Shown one piece after another: positions 13,700-22,652 of a DNA stretch of 25,157 nucleotides (the stretch's first letter is position 1; each line of letters starts with the position of its first letter). The notes under the pieces are model-generated. The model was not told the origin of the DNA. It saw only the letters and a list, made by a program, of their open reading frames with translations, and ran no database searches. Position numbers and translations under genes: made by a program. This DNA comes from Sphingobacteriaceae bacterium UBA2059. Lineage in GTDB: Bacteria; Bacteroidota; Bacteroidia; Sphingobacteriales; Sphingobacteriaceae. Location of the stretch: assembly GCA_002332615.1 (NCBI GenBank), contig DDAL01000020.1, positions 2,394 to 27,550 on the forward strand, written 5' to 3'.

Positions 13700-15676
13700 T
13701 TAGTCGTAAAAGCTCCAGCTTACTCCAAACTTCAGCGCAGCGCCGGGCATAGGGTAGCGGTTTACAGTATAGTAACCTTTTGAAAACAATCCCTGGTTCA
13801 CGTAGTCATAGCGCACAAATACATTGGCTCTTCGCAGTGCAAAGCGTGCCCATACATCCACCACGGGGTAAGAGTTGAACTTTATAGGATAGCCATTGTA
13901 AAACTGGCTTACGTTAATTGCGTAAGAAGGAGCCGTAAAGGCCGAGTTCATACGCACGTCGAATCCTGCATGCGCAGTAACTGCATTAAAGAATTTTCTT
14001 CCGTAATACAGGCTGTTAAAGGTATAGAATTCAGGGCTGCGCAGCAGTTCCTGTCGGTCAGATTTCTGGTATACCAGGTAATTATCCATATAAAAATTGC
14101 CCAGACGGCTGTGCTTTTCCAAGCTCAGCTTAAGCATGTTCAGGTTGCTGCCCAACTGTACAGGGCGTATCAAGCCGGGGAACACACTACCCTCATAGTA
14201 CAGATAGTTGCTAATGATATAATATTCTGCACGAGCATTCAGCCCAAACACCGGGTTTATGTAGCTAAAAGATGCATTATTGATCTTGCTTCGGTCAAAG
14301 CTGTAGCTCCAGTTATTGTAAAAATAATTAGAGTTGGAAAAAAGCCTTTCCGGCGATTTATTCTGGGTGTAAGCGCCTATTTCAATACGTCCTGCATACC
14401 GGCTTAAGCGCAGATAAGCCCGTGCGTCATATAAATAATCGCCTGCATATTTACCCTGAACCAGCTGATGCAGGTTAACGTTCAGGCGCAGCCGGTCGCT
14501 AAAACTGTAGCTAGCAATGGCCTTTGCCGCAAGGTCCCTGAAGTCAAGCTTGTTATTCATCTGGTTGTACCAGTACATATCGTGCTGTATACCTATGTCC
14601 AGTTTGAGCTCATTTTTAATAAAGCTCAACGCTTTTCCGCGCAGGTAAAAGCTATACATAAATTCGTTACGCAGATTTTTAACCACAGTCGAGTCGGCCA
14701 CAACATCACGGTCATTAGCCACATCCGGAAATATGTTAAAGCGATCCGGATCATTTTTATAAAATCCGTACGTATCGGTGGTATAAGTAAGCGTATGTAC
14801 CACGCGCTGAGTAGGCATCACCACACTCGCCGAGCCGACCCCCAGCGTATCCATCCGGCCAATATAATAGCTCTGCCTAAGCAAAAAGCTCTTTTGTTTC
14901 CAGTAGTTCTTCGTAGGGTCACTGCTGTTGGCAAGCTTAGGCTCCGCTTGGTCTAATCCCAGTGTACCCTTGGATATAAAGACCGAGTCATTCACCAAGC
15001 CCCCGTTTTCAGCACCTTTGAGCGTATTAAAAAGCCCGTTGGCCATCAGATTATAGCGCCTGTTCTCCGACTCATACCAGGTAAATACCGAAGCGTTTAA
15101 ATGATTGCTGCGCTGGTTCCTGTATCCGCCATCGGCGCCTATCCGGTTATAATTAGCGCCCACATTCCAGCGGGGCAGGATATTCTGAGAGTGTATGAGG
15201 CGAAATATCTGTTCTGCACGGCCGGCAGCAACATACGAAAGAGAGGTATAAGGCGTACGTGCCCTGTAATATTTTACCGAATCCTGGGTTTGCAGATAAA
15301 TGTCCAGCGAATGGAAGCCCGCATCAAAGCCTATCGTTTTTCTGGGGGTAAAAAGCAGTTCACGGTAAGGCAGCCCTATGTTACCGAGGCCAATGGTAGG
15401 TCGCTCCGGCTGATTGAGCATATTATATAAATGAAATCGGGACAGGGAGGTGTCCAGGGGGGCGGTACGCGTGCTGTCGGCCATCAGCCTCAAATTGGTA
15501 AAGCGTATATAGGTCGCGTTAAAAATAACCGTATCCCGGCCCGCCTCTTCTATTTTTCTAAGCGAGTCCAGCTCATCGGCCTTGCCCCGCCTGCGTTCCA
15601 CGGGCTGCTGAGCCATTGCACCGGTACTGTCAAAAAGCAGCGCCGCCCAAAGTAATAGTAGAAGATATTTCATCAA
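13700..15676 (-). CDS. Putative outer-membrane porin (Porin_10 type)
   Basis: A 658-residue secreted beta-barrel candidate. The N-terminus MMKYLLLLLWAALLFDSTGAMAQ is a clean signal peptide with cleavage after AMAQ or AMA. A short charged segment (RRRGKADELDSLRKIEEAGRD) precedes the barrel. The mature protein is rich in Tyr, Asn, Phe and Arg, with alternating short strands throughout, and ends in an aromatic strand (KFGVSWSFYD). LGNIGLPYRELLF and GFDAGFHSLDIYL are typical of the Bacteroidota family annotated as putative porin. What it transports is unknown. It starts 4 bp after the purine nucleoside phosphorylase stop and so probably ends the lpxK-pnp-porin transcript. A start one codon later (15673) is possible. 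Confidence 0.85.
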   Translation of the reverse strand: MMKYLLLLLWAALLFDSTGAMAQQPVERRRGKADELDSLRKIEEAGRDTVIFNATYIRFTNLRLMADSTRTAPLDTSLSRFHLYNMLNQPERPTIGLGNIGLPYRELLFTPRKTIGFDAGFHSLDIYLQTQDSVKYYRARTPYTSLSYVAAGRAEQIFRLIHSQNILPRWNVGANYNRIGADGGYRNQRSNHLNASVFTWYESENRRYNLMANGLFNTLKGAENGGLVNDSVFISKGTLGLDQAEPKLANSSDPTKNYWKQKSFLLRQSYYIGRMDTLGVGSASVVMPTQRVVHTLTYTTDTYGFYKNDPDRFNIFPDVANDRDVVADSTVVKNLRNEFMYSFYLRGKALSFIKNELKLDIGIQHDMYWYNQMNNKLDFRDLAAKAIASYSFSDRLRLNVNLHQLVQGKYAGDYLYDARAYLRLSRYAGRIEIGAYTQNKSPERLFSNSNYFYNNWSYSFDRSKINNASFSYINPVFGLNARAEYYIISNYLYYEGSVFPGLIRPVQLGSNLNMLKLSLEKHSRLGNFYMDNYLVYQKSDRQELLRSPEFYTFNSLYYGRKFFNAVTAHAGFDVRMNSAFTAPSYAINVSQFYNGYPIKFNSYPVVDVWARFALRRANVFVRYDYVNQGLFSKGYYTVNRYPMPGAALKFGVSWSFYD

Positions 15677-15680
15677 CAGC

Positions 15681-16493
15681 TTAATTTAACGAAGCCAATA
15701 ACTCCTTTAGCACCAATGTCATTTTAGGTTCGGCTTCCTGGGCAACCTTCACAATCTCTTCAATTGAGGTAGGCTGTGCACTGAAACCTTCATCTGTAAT
15801 AACCGATATGGCAAATACAGGTATACCCATATGGTTTGCTACAATTACCTCCGGTACGGTGCTCATACCCACCGCATCTCCGCCGATGATACGCAGGTAT
15901 TTATATTCCGCGCGTGTTTCCAGATTAGGCCCTTGTACCGATACATAAACGCCCTGCTTGCAGCTAATGTTATGGCTTTCAGCAATGCTGCAGGCTTTTT
16001 CAATCAGAGGCTGCTCATAAGGGCTCAGCATATCCGGAAAGCGCGGTCCCAGCGTATCCAGGTTACGGCCTCGCAGCGGGTTGTCCGGCAGCAGGTTTAT
16101 ATGATCGTTAATGATCATAAGGTCGCCGCGCTTAATATCCGGATTGAGCGATCCGCTGGCATTCGATACAATCAGGTGCGATATTCCCAGCAGCTTCATC
16201 ACTCTTATAGGGAAAGTGATCTGCCACATACTATAGCCTTCATAAAAGTGAAACCTGCCTTGCATGGCTACGACTTTTTTACCACTCAGGGTCCCAAAAA
16301 TAAGGCGACCCAAGTGGAACTCCAGAGTGGAAATAGGAAAGCCAGGAATATTCGGATACATAAGCTTGTACTCAATGTCAATTTCCTCTACCAGGTTACC
16401 CAGGCCGGTACCGAGTACAATACCCACTTCCGGTTTAAACTCGCCAATTTTTCTTTTAATATATTCAGTTGTTTCGTATAGTTCCTGCAACAT
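15681..16493 (-). CDS. Purine-nucleoside phosphorylase (trimeric type)
   Basis: Phosphorolysis of inosine and guanosine to the base and ribose-1-phosphate in purine salvage. The 270-residue protein fits the trimeric PNP family. VGIVLGTGLGNLV (phosphate loop), GRFHFYEGYSMWQITFPIRVMKLLG, SNASGSLNPDIKRGDLMIINDHIN, GPNLETRAEY and GGDAVGMSTVPEVIVANHMG appear in order, including the Glu-Thr and Met residues of the nucleoside site. Its first 29 nt overlap the end of lpxK in another frame, implying translational coupling, and the porin follows after 4 bp. Confidence 0.95.
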   Translation of the reverse strand: MLQELYETTEYIKRKIGEFKPEVGIVLGTGLGNLVEEIDIEYKLMYPNIPGFPISTLEFHLGRLIFGTLSGKKVVAMQGRFHFYEGYSMWQITFPIRVMKLLGISHLIVSNASGSLNPDIKRGDLMIINDHINLLPDNPLRGRNLDTLGPRFPDMLSPYEQPLIEKACSIAESHNISCKQGVYVSVQGPNLETRAEYKYLRIIGGDAVGMSTVPEVIVANHMGIPVFAISVITDEGFSAQPTSIEEIVKVAQEAEPKMTLVLKELLASLN

Positions 16494-17523
16494 AGTTTTT
16501 AATTAAAGCCTCAAACCGCTCTGTGTCCGGCGAGTGTATCTCCGTTTTTACCGGCACATAGTAAACCGGCAATCCACGCAAAAGTTGCCACACAGGTTCA
16601 ACTTTAAGGCGCTGGGCATCTTTTTCGGTTGTAAGTATCAGTTTAGAGCCAGCTTTTTCTGTATGATAAGCATTTACAAGTTTAGCAATATTTTTGATGC
16701 TAAACGGATGATGGTCAGGGTAATCAAAATGATTAATATGAGCACTGCGTTTATGAAGCTCCTCAACCAGCGGAGCCGGGTGAGCAATTCCTGTTATCAG
16801 AAAGAGCCGGGTATGGCAGTCAATGCTATCCGACGGCAGGCTGCTGCCATCTTCAAGGCTGGTCAGGTTGCCATAGACCAGCCGGGAAAAAAATAAATGC
16901 TGCCCTTCCTGCGGTTTAACACGTGTCCTGAGCGTTCTTCGCAGAGCATCCGTCAGTAAATACGGAGTTTTGGTAATGATGAGTATGTCGGCGCGTTTGC
17001 GTCCGCTAAAGGGCTCTCGCAGGTTGCCCGCAGGCAAAGGCAGCTTGTCGTCCAGGCTGTTATAGTCAAAAAGAAGCAGGCTCAAGCCAGGCTTTACCGC
17101 ACGGTGCTGGAAAGCATCGTCCAGTATAATAAGATCATGCTCCTGCTGCAGGCGCTCAATTCCTTTTACCCTCTTTTCGCATACAGCAACGGTCAGTCCA
17201 TCAAACTTGCGCTTCATCTGTAAAGGCTCATCGCCACTCAGGGCCGCCGTGTCGTCCTCATTAACCAGTCGGAAGCCCTTTGTCTTTCGCCCGTAGCCCC
17301 TGCTTAGCACGGCCATCTTGTATTGCGGCAAAAGCAGCCTGATAAGATACTCAGCCATAGGACTTTTGCCCGCTCCGCCCACTGCCAGATTGCCTATGGA
17401 CAGCACAGGCAGGTCAAACTGTTTTGAAGCCAGCCAGCTCCTGTCATAAGCCAGGTTCCTCAGCCAGGTGACAAGCCCGTATACGATAGAAAAAGGAAAC
17501 AGCAGCAGCCGCAGGTAATGCAT
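16465..17523 (-). CDS. lpxK: Tetraacyldisaccharide 4'-kinase
   Basis: Phosphorylates the 4' position of the lipid A disaccharide at the inner membrane, giving lipid IVA. It starts with a hydrophobic membrane-associated helix (MHYLRLLLFPFSIVYGLVTWL). The P-loop is IGNLAVGGAGKSPMAEYL, a GGAGKS variant of the more usual GGTGKT. Further family blocks are LSRGYGRKTKG, SGDEPLQM and LDDAFQHR (usual form LDDGFQHR), then PAGNLREP and, towards the C-terminus, FDYPDHHPFS and LTTEKDAQRL. Length is 352 residues. It heads an overlapping unit with purine nucleoside phosphorylase and the porin. Confidence 0.95.
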   Translation of the reverse strand: MHYLRLLLFPFSIVYGLVTWLRNLAYDRSWLASKQFDLPVLSIGNLAVGGAGKSPMAEYLIRLLLPQYKMAVLSRGYGRKTKGFRLVNEDDTAALSGDEPLQMKRKFDGLTVAVCEKRVKGIERLQQEHDLIILDDAFQHRAVKPGLSLLLFDYNSLDDKLPLPAGNLREPFSGRKRADILIITKTPYLLTDALRRTLRTRVKPQEGQHLFFSRLVYGNLTSLEDGSSLPSDSIDCHTRLFLITGIAHPAPLVEELHKRSAHINHFDYPDHHPFSIKNIAKLVNAYHTEKAGSKLILTTEKDAQRLKVEPVWQLLRGLPVYYVPVKTEIHSPDTERFEALIKNYVAGTIRNN

Positions 17524-17648
17524 GTTGTAAAATTAAAAATTATTTCGGCCTGCCGTATTTTACTTTAATGTCATCATTTTACCCGGGCAAGCGGCTGGCC
17601 CAAAATCATTTAAACAAAATACTATCTTTATGACTTATAGTAGATGTA
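17524..17648. other. Divergent intergenic region lpxK / pruA
   Basis: 125 bp separate the two start codons and must hold both promoters. No exact TAnnTTTG box is seen on either strand; TATCTTTA at 17624-17631 is a one-mismatch candidate for pruA. No other structure stands out. Confidence 0.3.
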
Positions 17649-19283
17649 ATGACAAAAGGATTTTTTAAAGTACCAGAACCGGTTAATGAACCTGTTTTCA
17701 GCTATGCTCCCGGAAGCAAGGAGCGTTCATTATTAAAGGAAGCCATTTCCAACGCCTACTCCAGCCAGCAAGACATTCCAATGTACATCAACGGGCAGGA
17801 AGTACGTACAAATGACAAGGTAGAAATAAGGCCTCCGCATAACATACATCAGGTAGTGGCGCATTACCATCAGGGCAATAAAAGCCATGTAAGCGATGCC
17901 ATAGACGCTGCACTTGCAGCCAAAGAGGCTTGGGAAGGAATGGCCTGGGAGCAGCGTGCTGCCATATTTTTGCGCGCAGCCGACTTAATAGCCGGTCCTT
18001 ACCGCTATAAGATCAACGCGGCAACCATGATAGGTCAGTCTAAAAACGCCTATCAGGCCGAGATAGACGCAGCCTGTGAGCTGGTAGACTTTTTACGGTT
18101 TAACGTAAAATACATGTCCGATATCTATGCACAGCAGCCCCCGCTTTCATCCCGCGGTACCTGGAACCGCACCGAGCAGCGCCCTCTTGAAGGCTTTATA
18201 TTTGCTCTTACTCCATTTAACTTTACAGCCATAGCCGCCAATCTTCCTGCATCAGCTGCCATGATGGGCAACGTAATCGTATGGAAGCCTTCGCATGCAC
18301 AAATTTACTCAGCTGCTGTCATCATGGAAGTTTTCCGTAAGGCAGGCCTTCCCGATGGAGTGATCAATCTTATTTATGCGCACGGGCCTGATGTGGGCCA
18401 AGTAGTGTTCAGCCATCCCGATTTTGCAGGTATCCACTTCACTGGCTCCACGGCCGTTTTTCGCGAAATATGGAAAACCATAGGCAATAATATCCACCTG
18501 TACAAAAGTTACCCGCGCATTGTAGGCGAAACAGGGGGAAAAGACTTTATACTGGTACATCCAAGTGCTGATCTTGATGTGGCCAATACCGCCATTATCA
18601 GGGGCGCCTTTGAGTATCAGGGCCAAAAATGCTCGGCTGCCTCCCGCGTATACATACCCCGGTCTCTGTGGCCCGAGCTGCGCACTCGCTTAACCCGCGA
18701 CCTGGCCAGCATAAAAGTAGGTCCCGTAGAAGACTTTGAAAACTTCGTAAACGCCGTGATAGACGAAAAGTCCTTCAACAAGCTGGCAGGCGCCATCGAC
18801 GATGCCAAAGCCGATCCCGAAGTCGAAATTGTTGCCGGAGGCTATTATGACAAGAGCCAGGGCTACTTTATTGAGCCTACCGTGCTTCTTACCCAAAATC
18901 CCAAGTATGTCACCATGTGCGAAGAGCTGTTTGGCCCGGTTCTTACTATCTTCCTATACGAAGATGATGAATTCGACGCTACCCTCAGGCTAATCGACCA
19001 AACGTCTGACTATGCTTTAACAGGTGCCGTTATCTCTACCGACCGGTATGCCATAGAAAAGGCAACTTATGTCCTGCGTAACGCAGCCGGCAATTTCTAT
19101 ATCAACGACAAGTGTACCGGAGCCGTCGTTGGGCAGCAGCCATTTGGCGGTGCGCGCGGCTCAGGAACCAACGATAAAGCGGGCGCCATGATCAACCTGC
19201 TTCGCTGGGTTTCTCCCCGTACCATTAAAGAAACATTTGACCCGGCTACCAATTACCGGTATCCGTTCCATGAAGATCATTAA
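17649..19283 (+). CDS. pruA: L-glutamate gamma-semialdehyde (1-pyrroline-5-carboxylate) dehydrogenase
   Basis: Oxidises glutamate semialdehyde to glutamate with NAD+, the second step of proline catabolism. The 544-residue protein is the single-domain P5CDH type (like eukaryotic ALDH4A1), not the PutA fusion. ALDH motifs are ALTPFNFTAIAANLPASAAMMGN with VWKPS, the general base Glu294 in VGETGGKD, and the nucleophile Cys328 in YQGQKCSAASRVY. The 34-residue spacing between them is that of the family. The C-terminal QQPFGGARGSGTNDKAG is typical of P5C dehydrogenases. No proline dehydrogenase gene is near. A strong terminator follows the stop, so it is probably transcribed alone. Confidence 0.96.
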   Translation: MTKGFFKVPEPVNEPVFSYAPGSKERSLLKEAISNAYSSQQDIPMYINGQEVRTNDKVEIRPPHNIHQVVAHYHQGNKSHVSDAIDAALAAKEAWEGMAWEQRAAIFLRAADLIAGPYRYKINAATMIGQSKNAYQAEIDAACELVDFLRFNVKYMSDIYAQQPPLSSRGTWNRTEQRPLEGFIFALTPFNFTAIAANLPASAAMMGNVIVWKPSHAQIYSAAVIMEVFRKAGLPDGVINLIYAHGPDVGQVVFSHPDFAGIHFTGSTAVFREIWKTIGNNIHLYKSYPRIVGETGGKDFILVHPSADLDVANTAIIRGAFEYQGQKCSAASRVYIPRSLWPELRTRLTRDLASIKVGPVEDFENFVNAVIDEKSFNKLAGAIDDAKADPEVEIVAGGYYDKSQGYFIEPTVLLTQNPKYVTMCEELFGPVLTIFLYEDDEFDATLRLIDQTSDYALTGAVISTDRYAIEKATYVLRNAAGNFYINDKCTGAVVGQQPFGGARGSGTNDKAGAMINLLRWVSPRTIKETFDPATNYRYPFHEDH

Positions 19284-19309
19284 GCCCTTCAGGCTTTATT
19301 CCATAAACG

Positions 19310-19339
19310 GGCAGGCTTACTATAGCCTGCCTTTTTTTT
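19310..19339 (+). terminator. Rho-independent terminator after pruA
   Basis: GGCAGGCT (19310-19317) pairs perfectly with AGCCTGCC (19324-19331) over a 6-nt loop, followed by eight T residues (19332-19339). Confidence 0.92.
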
Positions 19340-19511
19340 GCCGCATTCAGTGCTTTCATTTGCTGCTTCCCAACAAGTTCATAAATAGCGCCGGGCAGTC
19401 AGTATCGCTTTGTTTAAGAGGGGTAAAATAAGCTCCTGCCGGCTCCTTATATTGTATAGAGCGCAAACACTTTGAGTGTTAATGCATTATATTGTTAATA
19501 AACAAACAGCT

Positions 19512-20000
19512 ATGACACACAACAGGGAAGAAGTAAAAAAAATCCGCGAGTTTATAGAGAAAAGAGATATTGCCATGCTTTGCACCATGGAAAACGACGA
19601 AGTAAGAAGCAGGCCCATGTCTACCACCGATATTGACGACCAGGGGAACATATGGTTTTTTACCAATGAGTTTTCCGATAAGGTCGAAGAGCTTCAGAGC
19701 AATCCTAAGGTATGCCTGGCTTACTCCAAGCCTCAAAACAATACCTATGTAAGCATAAATGGCACAGCCAGCCTGGTCACCGACCGCAAGAAAATGGAAG
19801 AGTATTACTCTCCGGTCACTAAGGCCTTTTTTAAGGACGGACTGGACGATCCTAAAATAGCCCTGCTTAAAATTGAGCCCTACTATGCCGAGTATTGGGA
19901 CAGCAACTCCAGCCGCATGATCAGCTTTATCAAAATCCTGGCGGCTGTTTCTGGCAAAGAATATAAAGGCGAAGGCCGGCACGGAGAATTAGAGCTTTAA
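19512..20000 (+). CDS. Pyridoxamine 5'-phosphate oxidase-fold (general stress protein 26-like) protein
   Basis: A small flavin-binding split-barrel protein of the general stress protein 26 type; its substrate is unknown. The frame is open from a GTG at 19476, but the ATG at 19512 gives a natural start (MTHNREEVKKIREFIEKRDIAMLCT) and 162 residues. The barrel segments are AMLCTMENDEVRSRPMST, GNIWFFTNEFSDKVEEL, PKVCLAYSKPQNNTYVSINGTASLV and the C-terminal LLKIEPYYAEYWDS, as in that family. It is 27 bp upstream of the TIGR01777 gene and probably co-transcribed. The 170 bp between the pruA terminator and this start holds no clear promoter match. Confidence 0.88.
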   Translation: MTHNREEVKKIREFIEKRDIAMLCTMENDEVRSRPMSTTDIDDQGNIWFFTNEFSDKVEELQSNPKVCLAYSKPQNNTYVSINGTASLVTDRKKMEEYYSPVTKAFFKDGLDDPKIALLKIEPYYAEYWDSNSSRMISFIKILAAVSGKEYKGEGRHGELEL

Positions 20001-20027
20001 CCGGCTTAATGTTTATTTTTGTAGCAT

Positions 20028-20963
20028 ATGTATAAAAAAGTATTGATTACCGGAGGCGATGGATTAATAGGCCGTAAGCTCGCCGGCCTGTTATTGAAAG
20101 ATGGCTACAAAGTAAATATCTTAAGCCGCAGGGAGAAACCTTCCGAAGGCAACAAAAAGTACTTTGTGTGGGATGTAAGCAAAGGCATAATCGACGAGGC
20201 CTGCTTTGAGGGGGTAGAGGCCGTGATACATCTTGCCGGCGAGAATATTGCAGCCAGGCCCTGGTCGCCTGCCCGCCGCATTGCCCTGCTCGAAAGCCGC
20301 ACCAGTTCTATCGCTCTCATCTATGAGACTATCAAAAAAAATGCGGCAAGCTCCGTGAAAACTGTTGTCTCTTCCTCGGCAACAGGTTATTATGGCAACC
20401 GGGGCGACGAGGTACTCACCGAAGAGAGCGGCTACGGCGACGATTTTCTTTCCTATGTATGCTATTCATGGGAGCAGGCTGCAGACAGTGGCAAAGAGCT
20501 CGGTTTACGTGTGGTTAAGTTGCGCACCGCTTTGGTTCTGGACTCGGTGGCCGGCGTGCTGCCCAAGCTTGCCGCCACTGCCAAAAAAGGCCTGGCCTTA
20601 GTTATGGGTTCGGGCAGGCAATGGATGTCGTGGATACACGTGGAAGATATGGCGGCAATCTATAAACATGCACTCGAAAACGAAACGATGGAGGGGGCTT
20701 ACAATGCATGTACGCTGGAACCTTATACCAACGAACACTTTACTCAAACCTTGTCGGCTTACTTCAATAAGCGCTTCATAACGCCGCATGTACCAAAGCT
20801 TGCACTGCGCATTATGCTGGGTTCCATGAAAGATCTGCTGCTTACAAGTGCCCGGGTATCGCCGGCAAGGCTCCTCTCTGCCGGATATAAACTAAAGTAT
20901 CCCTCGCTTACCTCTGCCTTAAGGGATCTTTATAAAAAGGAAGAAACGCCCTATCTCGATTAG
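20028..20963 (+). CDS. TIGR01777 family SDR epimerase-like protein
   Basis: An extended short-chain dehydrogenase-like protein (YfcH/SDR39U1 group) whose physiological reaction is not established. The 311 residues start with the dinucleotide motif ITGGDGLIGRKLA (TGGxGxIG, 8-15). HLAGENIAARPWSPARRIALLESR is the family hallmark. SSSATGYYGNRGD holds the Tyr of the SDR active site, and GSGRQWMSWIHVEDMAAI is another diagnostic block. The C-terminal domain (VSPARLLSAGYKLKYPSLTSALRDL) is DUF1731-like. The gene follows the flavin-barrel gene by 27 bp. The last codons form one arm of a terminator-like hairpin. Confidence 0.92.
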   Translation: MYKKVLITGGDGLIGRKLAGLLLKDGYKVNILSRREKPSEGNKKYFVWDVSKGIIDEACFEGVEAVIHLAGENIAARPWSPARRIALLESRTSSIALIYETIKKNAASSVKTVVSSSATGYYGNRGDEVLTEESGYGDDFLSYVCYSWEQAADSGKELGLRVVKLRTALVLDSVAGVLPKLAATAKKGLALVMGSGRQWMSWIHVEDMAAIYKHALENETMEGAYNACTLEPYTNEHFTQTLSAYFNKRFITPHVPKLALRIMLGSMKDLLLTSARVSPARLLSAGYKLKYPSLTSALRDLYKKEETPYLD

Positions 20964-20985
20964 CAGCTCCGGCGTTTCTTCTTTA
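20940..20985 (+). terminator. Terminator-like hairpin overlapping the end of the TIGR01777 gene
   Basis: GAAGAAACGCC (20940-20950, inside the coding region) pairs perfectly over 11 bp with GGCGTTTCTTC (20971-20981), followed by a short T-rich run. The 20-nt loop contains the stop codon. The long loop makes it a weaker candidate than the other terminators here. Confidence 0.5.
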
Positions 20986-21116
20986 TTGGCCTCTATGCGC
21001 TTCCCCCGCGGTCCCATTGAAAAGGATAGGTGCTTTCGGGCACAGCTTTTTCAGGCCGATGCTCGTCATTCCCTTAATTTCTTATTTATTTTGTATTTTT
21101 CAACTAAAACCTGCGT

Positions 21117-22571
21117 ATGAATTTAACCAGCGAAAACATCTTACTCATCGGATCCATACTTCTTTTAGCAGCTGTTCTGGCCGGCAAAGCTTCGCACCGC
21201 TTTGGCGTACCTACCCTGCTGCTTTTCCTCGGTGTCGGCATGCTTGCAGGCTCCGAAGGTATAGGAGGCATCTATTTTGATGACAGTAAACTTTCGCAGT
21301 TTATAGGGGTTGTCGCTCTTAACTTCATCCTGTTTTCGGGCGGCCTGGCAACCAGCTGGAAAGATTCAAGGCCCATACTCTGGCAGGGTGTTACACTATC
21401 TACTCTTGGAGTTCTGCTCACAGCCGTTGCAGTAGGGCTGTTTACTATATGCATAACAGACTTTTCCATTTACGAAGGTCTGCTGCTCGGCGCCATTGTT
21501 TCATCTACCGATGCAGCTGCCGTATTTTCAATCCTTGGCTCTAAAAGCATTGCGCTTAAGAAACCTTTAAAGCCATCGCTCGAACTGGAAAGCGGTAGTA
21601 ACGACCCCATGGCCTATTTTCTTACCATCGCGTTTCTTGGCTTAATCACTACGCCGGGCACCTCCGTATGGACCATTGTTCCCATGTTCTTCCAGCAAAT
21701 TATCCTTGGGGCGCTTTTAGGCTTATTCTTTGGCAAAGCAAGTAAAATCATCATCAACCGGATCAAGCTGCATTACGATGGCCTCTACCCGGTGCTCACG
21801 GTTGCTCTCTTGTTCCTCACTTTCTCATTCACCGACTTTATAGGGGGCAATGGCTTCCTGGCTGTTTACCTCTGCGGTATCTTTCTTGGCAATGTTGACT
21901 TCATTCACAAAAAGACCATGCTCCGCACCTTCGACGGCTATGCATGGCTCATGCAGATCGTGCTGTTCCTCACCCTGGGGCTGCTGGTTTTCCCCAGCGA
22001 AATACTCCCTTTCCTCGCTATAGGCTTGTCCGTATCGCTCTTCCTCATTTTGGTGGCAAGGCCCCTGGCTGTGTTTATCTGCCTGTCATTTTTTAAGGTC
22101 GATATACGGCAAAAGCTCTTTATATCCTGGGTGGGGCTCCGGGGGGCCGTGCCCATTGTGTTTGCCACCTATCCTTTGCTGGCTGGTATCGATAAGGCGG
22201 GTATGATATTCAATATTGTATTCTTTATTGCTCTTACCTCCATCCTAATACAGGGCACCACGCTGCCGCTGGTAGCAGGCTGGCTGGGCGTTTCTGAACT
22301 CGAAAAAGCTGCACTGCCAGAGGCCGAACCCCTGCTTTCAGATTCTATCAAGTCGGTTTCCGAAGAGATGCTGGTGGCGGGCGACAGCCGTGTCGTAGGC
22401 AAAATGATTGTCGACATCGGTCTCCCCGATGGTATTTTAATTGCCATGATCCTGCGCAAAGACAGATACATCACGCCTAACGGCTCTACTACCCTTCAGG
22501 CTCAGGATAAACTGGTACTTTTGTCCGAAAGTAAGGATGATCTTCAAAGCATGCGCCGCGTACTTGAATAA
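21117..22571 (+). CDS. CPA1-type K+/H+ antiporter with C-terminal TrkA-C domain
   Basis: An inner-membrane monovalent cation/proton antiporter resembling NhaP2/CvrA, likely exporting K+ (or Na+) in exchange for protons. The 484-residue protein has about 12-13 hydrophobic segments from residue 7 to about 395. The transport site motifs are VSSTDAAAVFSIL and LELESGSNDPMAYFLT (Asn-Asp pair), and FISWVGLRGAVPIVFAT is typical of CPA1. The C-terminal cytoplasmic part (about 415-484, EEMLVAGDSRVVGKMIVDIGLP through DKLVLLSES) is an RCK_C/TrkA-C regulatory domain, usually ligand-gated. The ATG at 21117 begins just before the first helix. Cation preference cannot be settled here. Confidence 0.92.
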   Translation: MNLTSENILLIGSILLLAAVLAGKASHRFGVPTLLLFLGVGMLAGSEGIGGIYFDDSKLSQFIGVVALNFILFSGGLATSWKDSRPILWQGVTLSTLGVLLTAVAVGLFTICITDFSIYEGLLLGAIVSSTDAAAVFSILGSKSIALKKPLKPSLELESGSNDPMAYFLTIAFLGLITTPGTSVWTIVPMFFQQIILGALLGLFFGKASKIIINRIKLHYDGLYPVLTVALLFLTFSFTDFIGGNGFLAVYLCGIFLGNVDFIHKKTMLRTFDGYAWLMQIVLFLTLGLLVFPSEILPFLAIGLSVSLFLILVARPLAVFICLSFFKVDIRQKLFISWVGLRGAVPIVFATYPLLAGIDKAGMIFNIVFFIALTSILIQGTTLPLVAGWLGVSELEKAALPEAEPLLSDSIKSVSEEMLVAGDSRVVGKMIVDIGLPDGILIAMILRKDRYITPNGSTTLQAQDKLVLLSESKDDLQSMRRVLE

Positions 22572-22616
22572 CCGGCCTAAACTAAAAACATACCTAAGGC
22601 GTTTATGTAGAATGCC

Positions 22617-22635
22617 CGGGCTTTTGCCCGTTTTT
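22617..22635 (+). terminator. Short terminator candidate after the antiporter gene
   Basis: CGGGC (22617-22621), loop TTTT, GCCCG (22626-22630), then TTTTT. The stem is only 5 bp but GC-only and carries a U-tract. The next gene starts 18 bp later. Confidence 0.5.
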
Positions 22636-22652
22636 CTAAAAGTAAGATGTTA

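Noticed and set aside
13970..14956. Long plus-strand frames opposite the porin gene
   Set aside because: They lie wholly antisense to a convincing outer-membrane protein with signal peptide and show no domain; they follow from the porin codon pattern.
15831..16481. 216-codon plus-strand frame opposite purine nucleoside phosphorylase
   Set aside because: Shadow of a clearly conserved enzyme on the other strand; its translation has no recognisable motif.
16465..16493. Possible frameshift between lpxK and purine nucleoside phosphorylase
   Set aside because: Both proteins are full length with normal ends; the 29-bp overlap is an ordinary operon overlap, not a broken gene.
19237..19431. 64-codon frame overlapping the end of pruA
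   Set aside because: It runs through the strong pruA terminator and shows no family resemblance.
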